Assembly: GCA_028291265.1 (NCBI GenBank)
Contig: JAQGIK010000007.1
Coordinates: forward strand, 1 to 34,840
DNA: 34,840 bases
DNA from: Caulobacter sp.
GTDB taxonomy: Bacteria; Pseudomonadota; Alphaproteobacteria; Caulobacterales; Caulobacteraceae
Direction: 5' to 3'
The notes under the pieces were generated by a model. The model did no database searches and was not told the DNA's origin. It saw only the letters and a list, made by a program, of their open reading frames with translations. Shown here in pieces: positions 8,464 to 18,261 of this stretch. How positions within the stretch are numbered: the first letter of the stretch is position 1; each line of letters begins with the position of its first letter. The position numbers were made by a program, and so were the translations under genes.

Positions 8464-9507
8464 TCAGAGCAGGAGCGGCGTCAGCAAGGCCTGGCGAGCG
8501 GCTTTCAGGAAGACGCTCGGCAGAGCGTCGAGGCCCTTCATCGGCGTCCAGACCACATCGGCGGCCTCGCCTTCCGCCCAAAGCACCCGCAGCGTCAGCG
8601 AGAAGTGGGTGAAGACGTGTTCGATCTCACCCGCCTCGCGCCACACCACATCAGCCGGCGCGCCCTGCAACACCGTCGGCGGCGCGACCGTCCAGTCGCT
8701 GGTCGGCAGACCTAGCATGCCGCCGAGAAGGCCCTTGTCCGGGCGGCGAACCAGGGCGACCTCGTCACCGTGCGTGAGGACATAGGCGATGCCGTAGCGC
8801 CGCGGCCGAGCCGCCTTCTTCGTCTTGCGTGGAAACGTGCCCTGGTCGCCGCGCGCGAAGGCGGCGCAGTGCATCGACACCGGGCAGCGGTCGCAGAGCG
8901 GTGACTTCGGTTTGCAGACGGTGGCGCCGAGATCCATCAGGGCCTGGGCCCAATCTCCTGGGCGGTGGCCGTCGACAAGGTCGCCGGCCAGGGCCTTCAG
9001 GCGCGGCTTGCTGTCCGGCAACGGTTCCTCGACGGCGAACAGGCGGCTCATCACCCGCTCGACATTGCCGTCGACGACGTTGGCGGCGCGGTCGAAGGCG
9101 ATGGCGGCGACGGCGGCGGCGGTGTAGGCGCCGACCCCCGGCAGGGCGCGCAGGCTCTCCTCGGTGTCCGGAAAGACGCCGCGGTGCTGACCGGCCACGG
9201 CGCGGGCGCAGGCCAGCAGGTTGCGGGCCCGGGCGTAGTAGCCGAGGCCCGCCCAGGCGGCCATCAGGTCGCCGTCCTCGACGTTGGCGAGATCGATCAC
9301 GGTCGGCCAGCGGCGGGTGAAGCTGAGAAAATAGGGCGTGGCGTGCGGCACGGTGGTCTGTTGCAGCATCACCTCCGACAGCCAGACCCGGTAGGGGTCG
9401 GCGCGGACCCCGGCGGCATGGTCGCGCGGTCGGACGCGCCAGGGCAGGTCGCGGGCGTTATCGTCGTACCAGGCCAGCAGGCGGGCGCGTAAGTCGGCGG
9501 TGTTCAC
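8464..9507 (-). CDS. mutY: MutY, A/G-specific adenine DNA glycosylase
   Basis: This 347-residue base-excision repair enzyme removes adenine mispaired with 8-oxoguanine. Catalytic Glu45 lies in SEVMLQQTTV. The helix-hairpin-helix is LPGVGAYTAAAVAAIAF (about 122-138) and is followed by Asp146 in VVDGNVERV. The 4Fe-4S ligands are Cys198, 205, 208 and 214 (spacing 6-2-5). A C-terminal NUDIX-like 8-oxoG recognition domain follows (about 230-345, YVLTHGDEVALVRRPDKGLLGGMLGLP). The frame continues open to 10107, antisense to the YceI gene, but the protein homology begins at VNTADLRARLLAWYDDNARD. GTG at 9507 is the nearest start codon and lacks a strong ribosome-binding site. It is convergent with the SMI1-like gene and divergent from the YceI gene. 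Confidence 0.95.
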   Translation of the reverse strand: MNTADLRARLLAWYDDNARDLPWRVRPRDHAAGVRADPYRVWLSEVMLQQTTVPHATPYFLSFTRRWPTVIDLANVEDGDLMAAWAGLGYYARARNLLACARAVAGQHRGVFPDTEESLRALPGVGAYTAAAVAAIAFDRAANVVDGNVERVMSRLFAVEEPLPDSKPRLKALAGDLVDGHRPGDWAQALMDLGATVCKPKSPLCDRCPVSMHCAAFARGDQGTFPRKTKKAARPRRYGIAYVLTHGDEVALVRRPDKGLLGGMLGLPTSDWTVAPPTVLQGAPADVVWREAGEIEHVFTHFSLTLRVLWAEGEAADVVWTPMKGLDALPSVFLKAARQALLTPLLL

Positions 9508-9616
9508 GGATGCGGACCTAGCACGCGGCGAAGTTTTTTCGAGGGGCGGTGTCGGAACCGGCTTGTACCCTGCGTCCTCAGTGTCGAAGACCGGACACAA
9601 CGAAGGAAGCCCAGTC

Positions 9617-10309
9617 ATGCGTCGCTCGCTCACCGCCCTCCCCGTCCTGATCCTCTTGGCCGCCTGCCAGCCCGGCGGCAAGCCGGCCGAAACGCCGAAG
9701 GCGGAGACCGCGGCTCCGGCCGCCCCGGCCCCGGATCTGCTGCCCGGCGCGTACAGGATCGACCCCGACCACACGACCATCCTCTTCCGGGTCGACCACA
9801 TCGGCATGTCGAATTTCACCGGCCAGTTCCGCAAGGTCGACGCCAGCCTGGTGCTGGACCCCAAGAACCCGGAGGCCTCCTCCATCGTCGCCGACATCGA
9901 CGTCGCCTCGCTGAGCACCAACGTCCAGGTGTCGCCGGGCTTCGACGCGACCCTGACCGGACCCGAGTGGCTGGACGGCGGGGCCCACCCGAAGATCACC
10001 TTCAAGTCGACGAAGGTGACCAAGACCGGGCCGGACACCGCCGACGTCGCCGGCGACTTCACGCTGAAGGGCGTCACCAGGCCGGTGGTGCTGAAGGCCA
10101 GGTTCAACAGCGGCTACAAGCCCAACGCCATGGACGGGGCCCGCATCGGCTTCTCGGCGACCACCAGCTTCAAGCGGTCCGACTTCGGGATCAGCTATGG
10201 CGTCCCGGCTCCGGGCACCAAGATGGGCGTCAGCGACGAGGTCCAGGTGATCATCGAGACCGAGTTCACCCAGGGCAAGCCGACCGGCGAACCCATGCCG
10301 GCGCACTAG
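9617..10309 (+). CDS. YceI-family lipoprotein
   Basis: This is a 230-residue protein of the YceI lipocalin-like family, which bind isoprenoid-type lipids in the periplasm. The N-terminus is a lipoprotein signal (MRRSLTALPVLILLAAC, lipidated Cys17), followed by a Pro/Ala-rich tether (about 18-44) and the YceI domain (YRIDPDHTTILFRVDHIGMSNFTG onward). Typical family segments are DIDVASLSTN, GPEWLDGGAHPKITFKSTKV and GDFTLKGVTRPVVL. The ATG at 9617 is preceded by GAAGGAAG and directly starts the signal; an upstream in-frame ATG at 9500 is rejected. The cytochrome b561 that often partners YceI proteins is not adjacent, although a b561 gene lies at 17579. The ligand cannot be predicted from sequence. 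Confidence 0.92.
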   Translation: MRRSLTALPVLILLAACQPGGKPAETPKAETAAPAAPAPDLLPGAYRIDPDHTTILFRVDHIGMSNFTGQFRKVDASLVLDPKNPEASSIVADIDVASLSTNVQVSPGFDATLTGPEWLDGGAHPKITFKSTKVTKTGPDTADVAGDFTLKGVTRPVVLKARFNSGYKPNAMDGARIGFSATTSFKRSDFGISYGVPAPGTKMGVSDEVQVIIETEFTQGKPTGEPMPAH

Positions 10310-10341
10310 AGGCGCCGGGAAGGGAGGGGTATAGCTTTCGT

Positions 10342-10887
10342 ATGCCGCCCCGCCGTCCCCTTCCGACCGCCGACGAAGCCGCGCAGATCCTGGCGCGGCG
10401 GCGGACCAAGCCGCAGCGGCGCCCGCCGCCGCCGGTCGGGCGGTCGCTGGCCCCGATGCTCAAGGCGCTGGACGAGCGGTTCGGCAAGGGCAGCGCCGGC
10501 CTGGCCGCCCGCTGGCGCGAGATCGTCGGCGAGACCCTGGCCCGCCACACCGAGCCGGTGCGGGTGGTCAAGGGCCGGGCCGGGCAACCCTCGATCCTGG
10601 AAATCCGCGTCGCCGGTCCGGCCGCCGCCATCGTGCAGCACCAGGCCCCCGACATCCTCTCCCGCGTCGGCATGATGCTGGGCGATCCCAGCGTGTCGAA
10701 ACTGCGCATCGTCCAGGGGCCGGTGAAGCCTCAGCCCGGCGCCAGGCAACAGGCCCGCAAGCGGCCGAAGGGGCCGCTGGACGCCGCCACGGAGGCCGAA
10801 CTGGCGCAGGGCCTCGCCGAGGCCCCGGACGGTCCGCTCAAGGCTGCGCTGTTGCGTCTCGGCCGCGAGGTGCTGCGGGAGCGTTGA
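10342..10887 (+). CDS. DUF721/DciA-like protein, candidate replicative helicase loader
   Basis: This 181-residue basic protein belongs to the DUF721 (DciA) family. The DUF721 domain spans about residues 33-130: a helix with RSLAPMLKALDERFG, then AARWREIVGETLARHTEPVRVVKG, LEIRVAGPAAAIVQHQAPDIL and a terminal strand LRIVQGPV. In bacteria without DnaC or DnaI, DciA binds the DnaB helicase and promotes its loading. A basic Pro-rich N-terminus (RRRTKPQRRPPPP) and a Lys/Arg-rich linker (ARQQARKRPKGP) leading to a short helical tail are extra to the core. ATG 10342 starts the protein; a GGAGG lies 14 nt before it. A TATAGC at 10330-10335 sits where a -10 box would give a nearly leaderless mRNA. It is followed after 105 nt by the DsbA-like gene and then smc. 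Confidence 0.82.
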   Translation: MPPRRPLPTADEAAQILARRRTKPQRRPPPPVGRSLAPMLKALDERFGKGSAGLAARWREIVGETLARHTEPVRVVKGRAGQPSILEIRVAGPAAAIVQHQAPDILSRVGMMLGDPSVSKLRIVQGPVKPQPGARQQARKRPKGPLDAATEAELAQGLAEAPDGPLKAALLRLGREVLRER

Positions 10888-10992
10888 CTCCTGAGGCTAG
10901 GCGCCGCATCGCGCCACGCTATTGCCGCCTTCGTGCGGTCTGCAGAATCGCGTTCTACTGATCCACTGCACTCTGGGGAGCTTCGAAAGCCC

Positions 10993-11628
10993 ATGGGCCT
11001 GTTCAACCGCCGCGCCGCCATCGGCGCCGTCATCGCCGTAACCCTCACCGCCGGCGCCAGCGTCGCGCTGGTCGGCTGCAACAAGGGGGCCGGGGGCGCC
11101 ATCGACGGCGACATGACCCTCGGCAGCACCGACGCCAAGGTCAAGATGATCGAGTACGGCTCGCTGTCCTGCGTCCACTGCGCCAACTGGAACAGGGACG
11201 TCTGGCCCGAGTTCAAGAAGAAGTACGTCGACACCGGCAAGATCCACTACACGTTCCGGCCCTTCAAGCTGAGCCCGGCCGACAGCTACACGGCCGCCGG
11301 CGACCTGCTCGGCCGCTGCGCCGGCAAGGACAAGTACTTCGGCGTCATCGACGCCCTGTTCCACAGCCAGGAAGAAGCCTTCGGCGCCGCCGGCGGGGCC
11401 AAGCAGGTGCTGTTCAACGTCGGGGCCCAGGCCGGTCTGTCGGAAGACGCCGTGCGCGCCTGCCTCAGCGACGACAAGGCCCTGCTGGCCCTCGACAAGC
11501 GCCTGAACGAGCCCAAGGCCAAGGAAGTGGCGGCCACGCCGACCTTCTTCATCGGCGACCAGAAGTTCGAAAGCGAACTGCCGATGGCCGACATCGACAA
11601 GGCCTACGCCAAGGCCGGCGGCAAGTAA
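10993..11628 (+). CDS. DsbA-like thioredoxin-fold lipoprotein
   Basis: This 211-residue envelope thiol oxidoreductase has a thioredoxin fold. A short signal with lipobox ALVGC (Cys29) suggests lipid anchoring. The active site CVHC is at residues 60-63 within YGSLSCVHCANWNRDVWP, and a cis-Pro loop (AATPTFFIGDQKF) lies near the C-terminus. The length and the helical insert (LLGRCAGKDKYFGVIDALFHSQ) fit the DsbA/BdbD subfamily found in Caulobacter relatives. Two further cysteines (about 109 and 163) flank the helical domain. The ATG at 10993 has GGGGAG 11 nt upstream. It lies 21 nt before smc, so the two are probably cotranscribed. A GANTC site overlaps the preceding dciA stop (10886-10890). The substrate proteins are not identifiable. 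Confidence 0.88.
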   Translation: MGLFNRRAAIGAVIAVTLTAGASVALVGCNKGAGGAIDGDMTLGSTDAKVKMIEYGSLSCVHCANWNRDVWPEFKKKYVDTGKIHYTFRPFKLSPADSYTAAGDLLGRCAGKDKYFGVIDALFHSQEEAFGAAGGAKQVLFNVGAQAGLSEDAVRACLSDDKALLALDKRLNEPKAKEVAATPTFFIGDQKFESELPMADIDKAYAKAGGK

Positions 11629-11649
11629 GGGAGTCCCAGGGGTCCGACC

Positions 11650-15090
<3,441 letters not shown>

Positions 15091-15122
15091 GTTTCGAAGC
15101 GAAGCGGCATTATAGCATCTGG

Positions 15123-15148
15123 TCGGGCCGAGGCCCGATTATTTATTC
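15123..15148 (+). terminator. Intrinsic terminator of smc
   Basis: TCGGGC-CGAG-GCCCGA forms a perfect 6-bp GC-rich stem with a tetraloop (15123-15138), followed by TTATTTATTC. It lies 33 nt after the smc stop. It is the clearest Rho-independent terminator on the plus strand. The rest of the gap up to 15279 is comparatively AT-rich at first and holds no gene that I can support. Confidence 0.8.
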
Positions 15149-15279
15149 AAGTAATTCAACAATTTACGACCACCCAGCGAGCGGCGAACGACCGCCTGCC
15201 TGTGCCGATTCGACCCCTCCACGGATCGCCGGGAACCACCCCGAGACCACCCTGGGCCTTCGGACGGTCGGGATCTTGG

Positions 15280-16263
15280 TCAGGCCGCCCTCACCGCCCG
15301 CATACCCTCGGTTCGAATTCTCACCTCCGGCGAGGCCAGGCAGGTCGCCACGGCCTCGTAGCCCGGAGCGCCGGGGTGCGGAGCGACCGGGGTCGGGGGG
15401 CTGTGGTTGGCCGGGCAGAGAAGAATGGCTTCGTCAGGACCGACGGCGGCGAGGTCGAGCATGGCGCTGGAGCGGGTCATGGCCAGGATCGGTCGGGTCG
15501 AGCGGTGACGGCGTAGCCAAGTGGCGAGGGCTTCCTGCGTGGCCTGGTCGAGGCCCTGTTCGACGAGGTCGATGACCAGGGCGCCGGGATCGTCACAGGT
15601 CAGAGCGACCAGCAGGGCGACGAGGGCGTCGGAAGCCGCACCGCCCTCCTCCACCACCCAGGCCATCGCCTCGTCGATCCGGCCATTCGTAGCGCCTGTG
15701 CGGTCCAGCCCCAGGAACGTCGCGCCGGGCAGGGTTTCGGCCAGGCGCATGGCCAGCCTCGTCTTGCCGCTGCCGAGCGGGCCGATGATCCAGGTCAGGG
15801 GCCGAAGGTCGCGCAGTTCGAAGCGCTCGCCGCCCCAGGGCCAGGGGAGGTCGAAGGCGGCGGCGATCTCTCCGGCCGGACGGGTCAGGCGGGTGAGGTC
15901 GGCGAGGGTCGGGGTGCGGCCCTGGGCCAATTCTGACCGCAGGCCGCGGACCTGTTCGGTTTGGGCGGCGAGGTCCCGCAATCGCGTCTCAAGCGTCGTT
16001 TGATGGGCGGCCAACGCCGGTTCCAACCCCGCGGCGTCACCATTCAGGACCCGCGCGACCTGGGCCAGGCTGAAGCCGAGCGCCCGCAGGGACGCGATCT
16101 CGCCGGCGCGGGCCATCTGTCCGGGGCCATAGGCGCGCCAGCCGGCCTCGGTGCGGACAGGGGCGACGAGGCCGCGCTGCTCATAGAGGCGCAGGGCCTT
16201 GGCGGAGACGCCGAGCCGCGACGCGGCCTCGGCGGGGCTGAAGTATCGGTTCGGAGCGCTCAC
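15280..16263 (-). CDS. MerR-family regulator fused to a P-loop NTPase-like domain
   Basis: This is a 327-residue two-domain protein. Residues 7-75 are a MerR winged helix-turn-helix (YFSPAEAASRLGVSAKALRLYEQRGL, then GWRAYGPGQMARAGEIASLRALGFSLAQVARVL). Residues 80-115 are a dimerisation coiled coil. Residues 150-327 look like an ATP-binding module: Walker A GPLGSGKT at 161-168, a hydrophobic strand ending in Asp (ALVIDLVEQGLDQ, 228-240) as a Walker B candidate, and PILAMTRSSAMLDL as a possible sensor strand. MerR proteins usually bind metals, drugs or redox cofactors in a short C-terminal tail, so this NTPase-like extension is unusual. What it senses and which genes it controls are unknown. 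It lies 57 nt after the XRE gene on the same strand and may share its transcript. Confidence 0.8.
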   Translation of the reverse strand: MSAPNRYFSPAEAASRLGVSAKALRLYEQRGLVAPVRTEAGWRAYGPGQMARAGEIASLRALGFSLAQVARVLNGDAAGLEPALAAHQTTLETRLRDLAAQTEQVRGLRSELAQGRTPTLADLTRLTRPAGEIAAAFDLPWPWGGERFELRDLRPLTWIIGPLGSGKTRLAMRLAETLPGATFLGLDRTGATNGRIDEAMAWVVEEGGAASDALVALLVALTCDDPGALVIDLVEQGLDQATQEALATWLRRHRSTRPILAMTRSSAMLDLAAVGPDEAILLCPANHSPPTPVAPHPGAPGYEAVATCLASPEVRIRTEGMRAVRAA

Positions 16264-16320
16264 GACTCACCTCGCGGGTTGATCACCGCGCCATCAGTCG
16301 GGGCGACCCCAGGGGCCGGG

Positions 16321-16527
16321 TCAAGCGCTGAGCTGGAACAGGGCCTCGACCGTCGTCTCCAGGGCCCGCGCCATCTTCAGGGCCAGCACCGTGGAGGGGA
16401 TGAAGACGCCGTTCTCCACGGTGTTCACCGTCTTGCGGGTGACGCCGACCTTTTCGGCCAGCTCCGCCTGGGTCCAGCCCTTCAGCGTCCGGGCCTCGCG
16501 CAGGCGGTTGGTCAGGCCTTCAGCCAT
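16321..16527 (-). CDS. Small XRE-family HTH regulator
   Basis: This is a 68-residue stand-alone Cro/CI-type helix-turn-helix protein. The whole chain is the five-helix DNA-binding domain: LREARTLKGWTQAELAEKVGVTRKTVNTVENGVFIPSTVLALKMARALETTVEALFQL. Its ATG overlaps the membrane-protein stop by 8 nt, so the pair is translationally coupled. Pairs of a short membrane protein and a minimal XRE regulator are common in bacteria and are usually autoregulated. The two tandem imperfect palindromes at 16998-17033 in front of the operon are natural operator candidates. Its effector is unknown. Confidence 0.9.
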   Translation of the reverse strand: MAEGLTNRLREARTLKGWTQAELAEKVGVTRKTVNTVENGVFIPSTVLALKMARALETTVEALFQLSA

Positions 16528-16981
16528 CCTTCTGGGCCCGGCGTTCGAGGCGGGCGAAGGTCAGCAGGCTGGCGGCGATGGCCAGGCTGAGGATGGTGTG
16601 CAGGGTCTGGCCGCTGGTGATCGGCGTGAACAGGCCGACGACGTAGAGGGCCAGGCAGCTGGCCATCGCCACCCAGAAGCCGACTGTGAAGGCGCGGCGG
16701 CGGTGTTCGATGGTGCTCTCGTCGTTGAGGATGGCCCGGGTCTGCCGCGACAGGGCCCAGCCGCCGCCGGTGGCGAGGAACAGAAGCAGCATTCCCGCCC
16801 AGACGACGTAGGCGCCGATCTTGATCTGGTTGACCGGGCGGACGAGGTCGAAGTCCTCGGGCTGCTGGGTGAAATAGCTCGTCTGCCAGATCAGGAAGAA
16901 GAAGCCCTGGACGAAGGCCAGCCGCGTGCGGCGCTTCTGGAGGCGTTCGATCCGCTCGGCGGAGGGGAGTTCGGAGGACAT
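16520..16981 (-). CDS. Four-helix membrane protein of unknown function, partner of XRE regulator
   Basis: This is a 153-residue integral membrane protein. A charged N-terminus (ERIERLQKRRTRLA) leads into four hydrophobic stretches: about 22-38 (FVQGFFFLIWQTSYF), 55-77 (AYVVWAGMLLLFLATGGGWAL), 98-118 (GFWVAMASCLALYVVGLF) and 122-144 (GQTLHTILSLAIAASLLTFA). The chain ends in a basic tail. I recognise no catalytic motif. The ATG at 16981 is chosen because the longer open frame (to 18232) is antisense to the cytochrome genes. It is first in a coupled operon with the XRE regulator, and its start lies 16 nt from the tandem palindromes, so repression by XRE would cover its promoter or leader. Confidence 0.82.
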   Translation of the reverse strand: MSSELPSAERIERLQKRRTRLAFVQGFFFLIWQTSYFTQQPEDFDLVRPVNQIKIGAYVVWAGMLLLFLATGGGWALSRQTRAILNDESTIEHRRRAFTVGFWVAMASCLALYVVGLFTPITSGQTLHTILSLAIAASLLTFARLERRAQKDG

Positions 16982-16997
16982 CGGTGTGGACCTGTGT

Positions 16998-17033
16998 TGT
17001 AACCTGTAGGTGACATGTAACCCTGAGGTGACA
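16998..17033. promoter_or_regulatory. Two exactly tandem 18-bp imperfect palindromes (operator candidate)
   Basis: TGTAACC-TGTA-GGTGACA (16998-17015) is followed without a gap by TGTAACC-CTGA-GGTGACA (17016-17033). Each unit is a dyad with one mismatch between the 7-bp arms and a 4-nt centre, and the two units differ only in that centre. They lie 16 nt upstream of the membrane-protein/XRE operon and 95 nt before the cytochrome c' gene, so they could control either or both. The size suits an XRE dimer, or a MerR-type dimer. Confidence 0.75.
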
Positions 17034-17101
17034 CGGCCGTCAAGCCCCTTCCGCGCGGGTTGTCGAAACGCCTTGCCGCCGCCACAGCCCACCGGCTTAA
17101 T

Positions 17102-17113
17102 GGCGTTAACGCC
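17102..17113. promoter_or_regulatory. Perfect 12-bp palindrome upstream of cytochrome c'
   Basis: GGCGTTAACGCC is a perfect dyad 15 nt before the cytochrome c' start and just before its ribosome-binding site (GTTGGAG). TTAATGGCGTTAA overlaps it and contains two CtrA-like TTAA half-sites, but at 5-nt instead of 7-nt spacing. It could be an operator; no regulator can be assigned. Confidence 0.4.
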
Positions 17114-17128
17114 AGTTGGAGCCTCTTC

Positions 17129-17572
17129 ATGAAACGCGCCCTTATCGCCGGTCTCGCTATCGCCCTCACGTCCGGCGCCGCCCTCGCCTACGACGCCGCC
17201 TCGCAGGTCAAGGATCGCCAGGCCGGCATGAAGCAGATCGGCGGCAACATGAAGGGCCTCTACGACACCCTGAACGGCGACAAGGACCCGGCCAAGCTCA
17301 AGCAGTACGCCGGCGCCATCAACACCCTGGCCGGCAAGGTTCCGAGCTTCTTCCCGGCCGGCAGCGGCCCGGAAAGCGGCGAGAAGACCAAGGCCAAGGC
17401 CGACATCTGGACCGACACGGCCGGCTTCAAGGCCGCCGCCGGAGCCTTCGCCGCCCAGGCCGCCAAGCTGAACGCCGCCGCCCAGACCGGCGACGCCGAC
17501 AAGGTGCAGGCCGAGTTCGCCGCCACCCGCGCCACCTGCAAGGGCTGTCACGACAAGTACCAGAACCACTAG
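17129..17572 (+). CDS. Cytochrome c' / c-556 family protein
   Basis: This is a 147-residue periplasmic four-helix-bundle haem protein. The signal peptide covers about residues 1-20 (MKRALIAGLAIALTSGAALA). The haem-binding CKGCH motif sits at the extreme C-terminus (Cys137, Cys140, His141), which is diagnostic of the c' / c-556 class. Family features before it include an early DRQAGMKQIGGNMKGL segment that could supply a Met ligand and AADIW-like spacing in KAKADIWTDTAGFKAAA. The ATG at 17129 directly starts the signal and follows GGAG. The cytochrome b561 gene begins 6 nt after its stop, so electrons probably pass between the membrane b-type haem protein and this carrier. Members of the class also bind NO or CO. 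Confidence 0.93.
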   Translation: MKRALIAGLAIALTSGAALAYDAASQVKDRQAGMKQIGGNMKGLYDTLNGDKDPAKLKQYAGAINTLAGKVPSFFPAGSGPESGEKTKAKADIWTDTAGFKAAAGAFAAQAAKLNAAAQTGDADKVQAEFAATRATCKGCHDKYQNH

Positions 17573-17578
17573 GCCATC

Positions 17579-18226
17579 ATGCCGACCCCGATCTGGGACC
17601 TGCCGACCCGGCTGTTCCACTGGCTGCTGGCGGCCCTGCTCGCCTTCTCCTGGTGGAGCCACTACGACCATCTCGACTGGCACAGGATCAGCGGCTTCAG
17701 CATCGCCGGCCTGCTGGTCTTCCGGCTGTGGTGGGGCATCGCCGGCAGTTCGACGGCGCGGTTCGGCAATTTCCTCAAAGGTCCGGCCGGGATCGCCGCC
17801 TACCTCAAGGGCGGCGCGGCCGGGGCCCCGGGGCACAATCCGCTCGGCGGCTGGAGCGTGGCGGCCATGTTGCTGGTGCTGATCGCCCAGGTCGGCCTCG
17901 GCCTCTTCGCCATCAACGAGGACTTCGAGGGGGGGCCGCTGACCAAATACGTCGACTACGACACCGGCCTGGCCATCGCCGGCTGGCATGAAGCGATGTT
18001 CAACGTCCTGCTCGGCCTGATCGTGCTGCACCTGGTCGCCATCGGCTTCTACGCAGCGCGGCGGAAGAACCTGGTCGGACCGATGATTACTGGCAAGGGC
18101 CCGCTGGCCGAGGGCGTGGACGCGCCGGTCATGGCCCCGCTCTGGCGGTTGCTGGTCGGGCTGCTGCTGGGCGGCGCGACCTTCGCTGTTCTCTATTGGC
18201 TGAACAGCCAGGCGTCGGCATTCTGA
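17579..18226 (+). CDS. Cytochrome b561 family membrane protein
   Basis: This is a 215-residue di-haem b-type cytochrome of the bacterial b561 / Ni-hydrogenase b-subunit type. An N-terminal LPTRLFHWLLAALLAFSWWSH leads into the first membrane helix, with His14 as a likely haem ligand. Further helices are ISGFSIAGLLVFRLWWGIAG, SVAAMLLVLIAQVGLGLFAI and MFNVLLGLIVLHLVAIGFYAARR (His residues flank and lie in the last one: GWHEAMFN, VLHL). A final helix WRLLVGLLLGGATFAVLYWL ends the chain. It starts 6 nt after the cytochrome c' stop, so the two form an operon, presumably passing quinol electrons to the c-type partner. The next gene follows after 35 nt. Confidence 0.92.
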   Translation: MPTPIWDLPTRLFHWLLAALLAFSWWSHYDHLDWHRISGFSIAGLLVFRLWWGIAGSSTARFGNFLKGPAGIAAYLKGGAAGAPGHNPLGGWSVAAMLLVLIAQVGLGLFAINEDFEGGPLTKYVDYDTGLAIAGWHEAMFNVLLGLIVLHLVAIGFYAARRKNLVGPMITGKGPLAEGVDAPVMAPLWRLLVGLLLGGATFAVLYWLNSQASAF

Positions 18227-18261
18227 CGCCAACAGAAAAGTCGGTACGGCGGGAGGCCCCT

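Noticed and set aside
9508-10107. N-terminal extension of mutY
   Set aside because: The extra 200 codons are antisense to the YceI gene and unlike any MutY.
16982-18232. N-terminal extension of the membrane-protein frame to 18232
   Set aside because: It is antisense to the cytochrome c' and b561 genes; the ATG at 16981 begins the hydrophobic protein.
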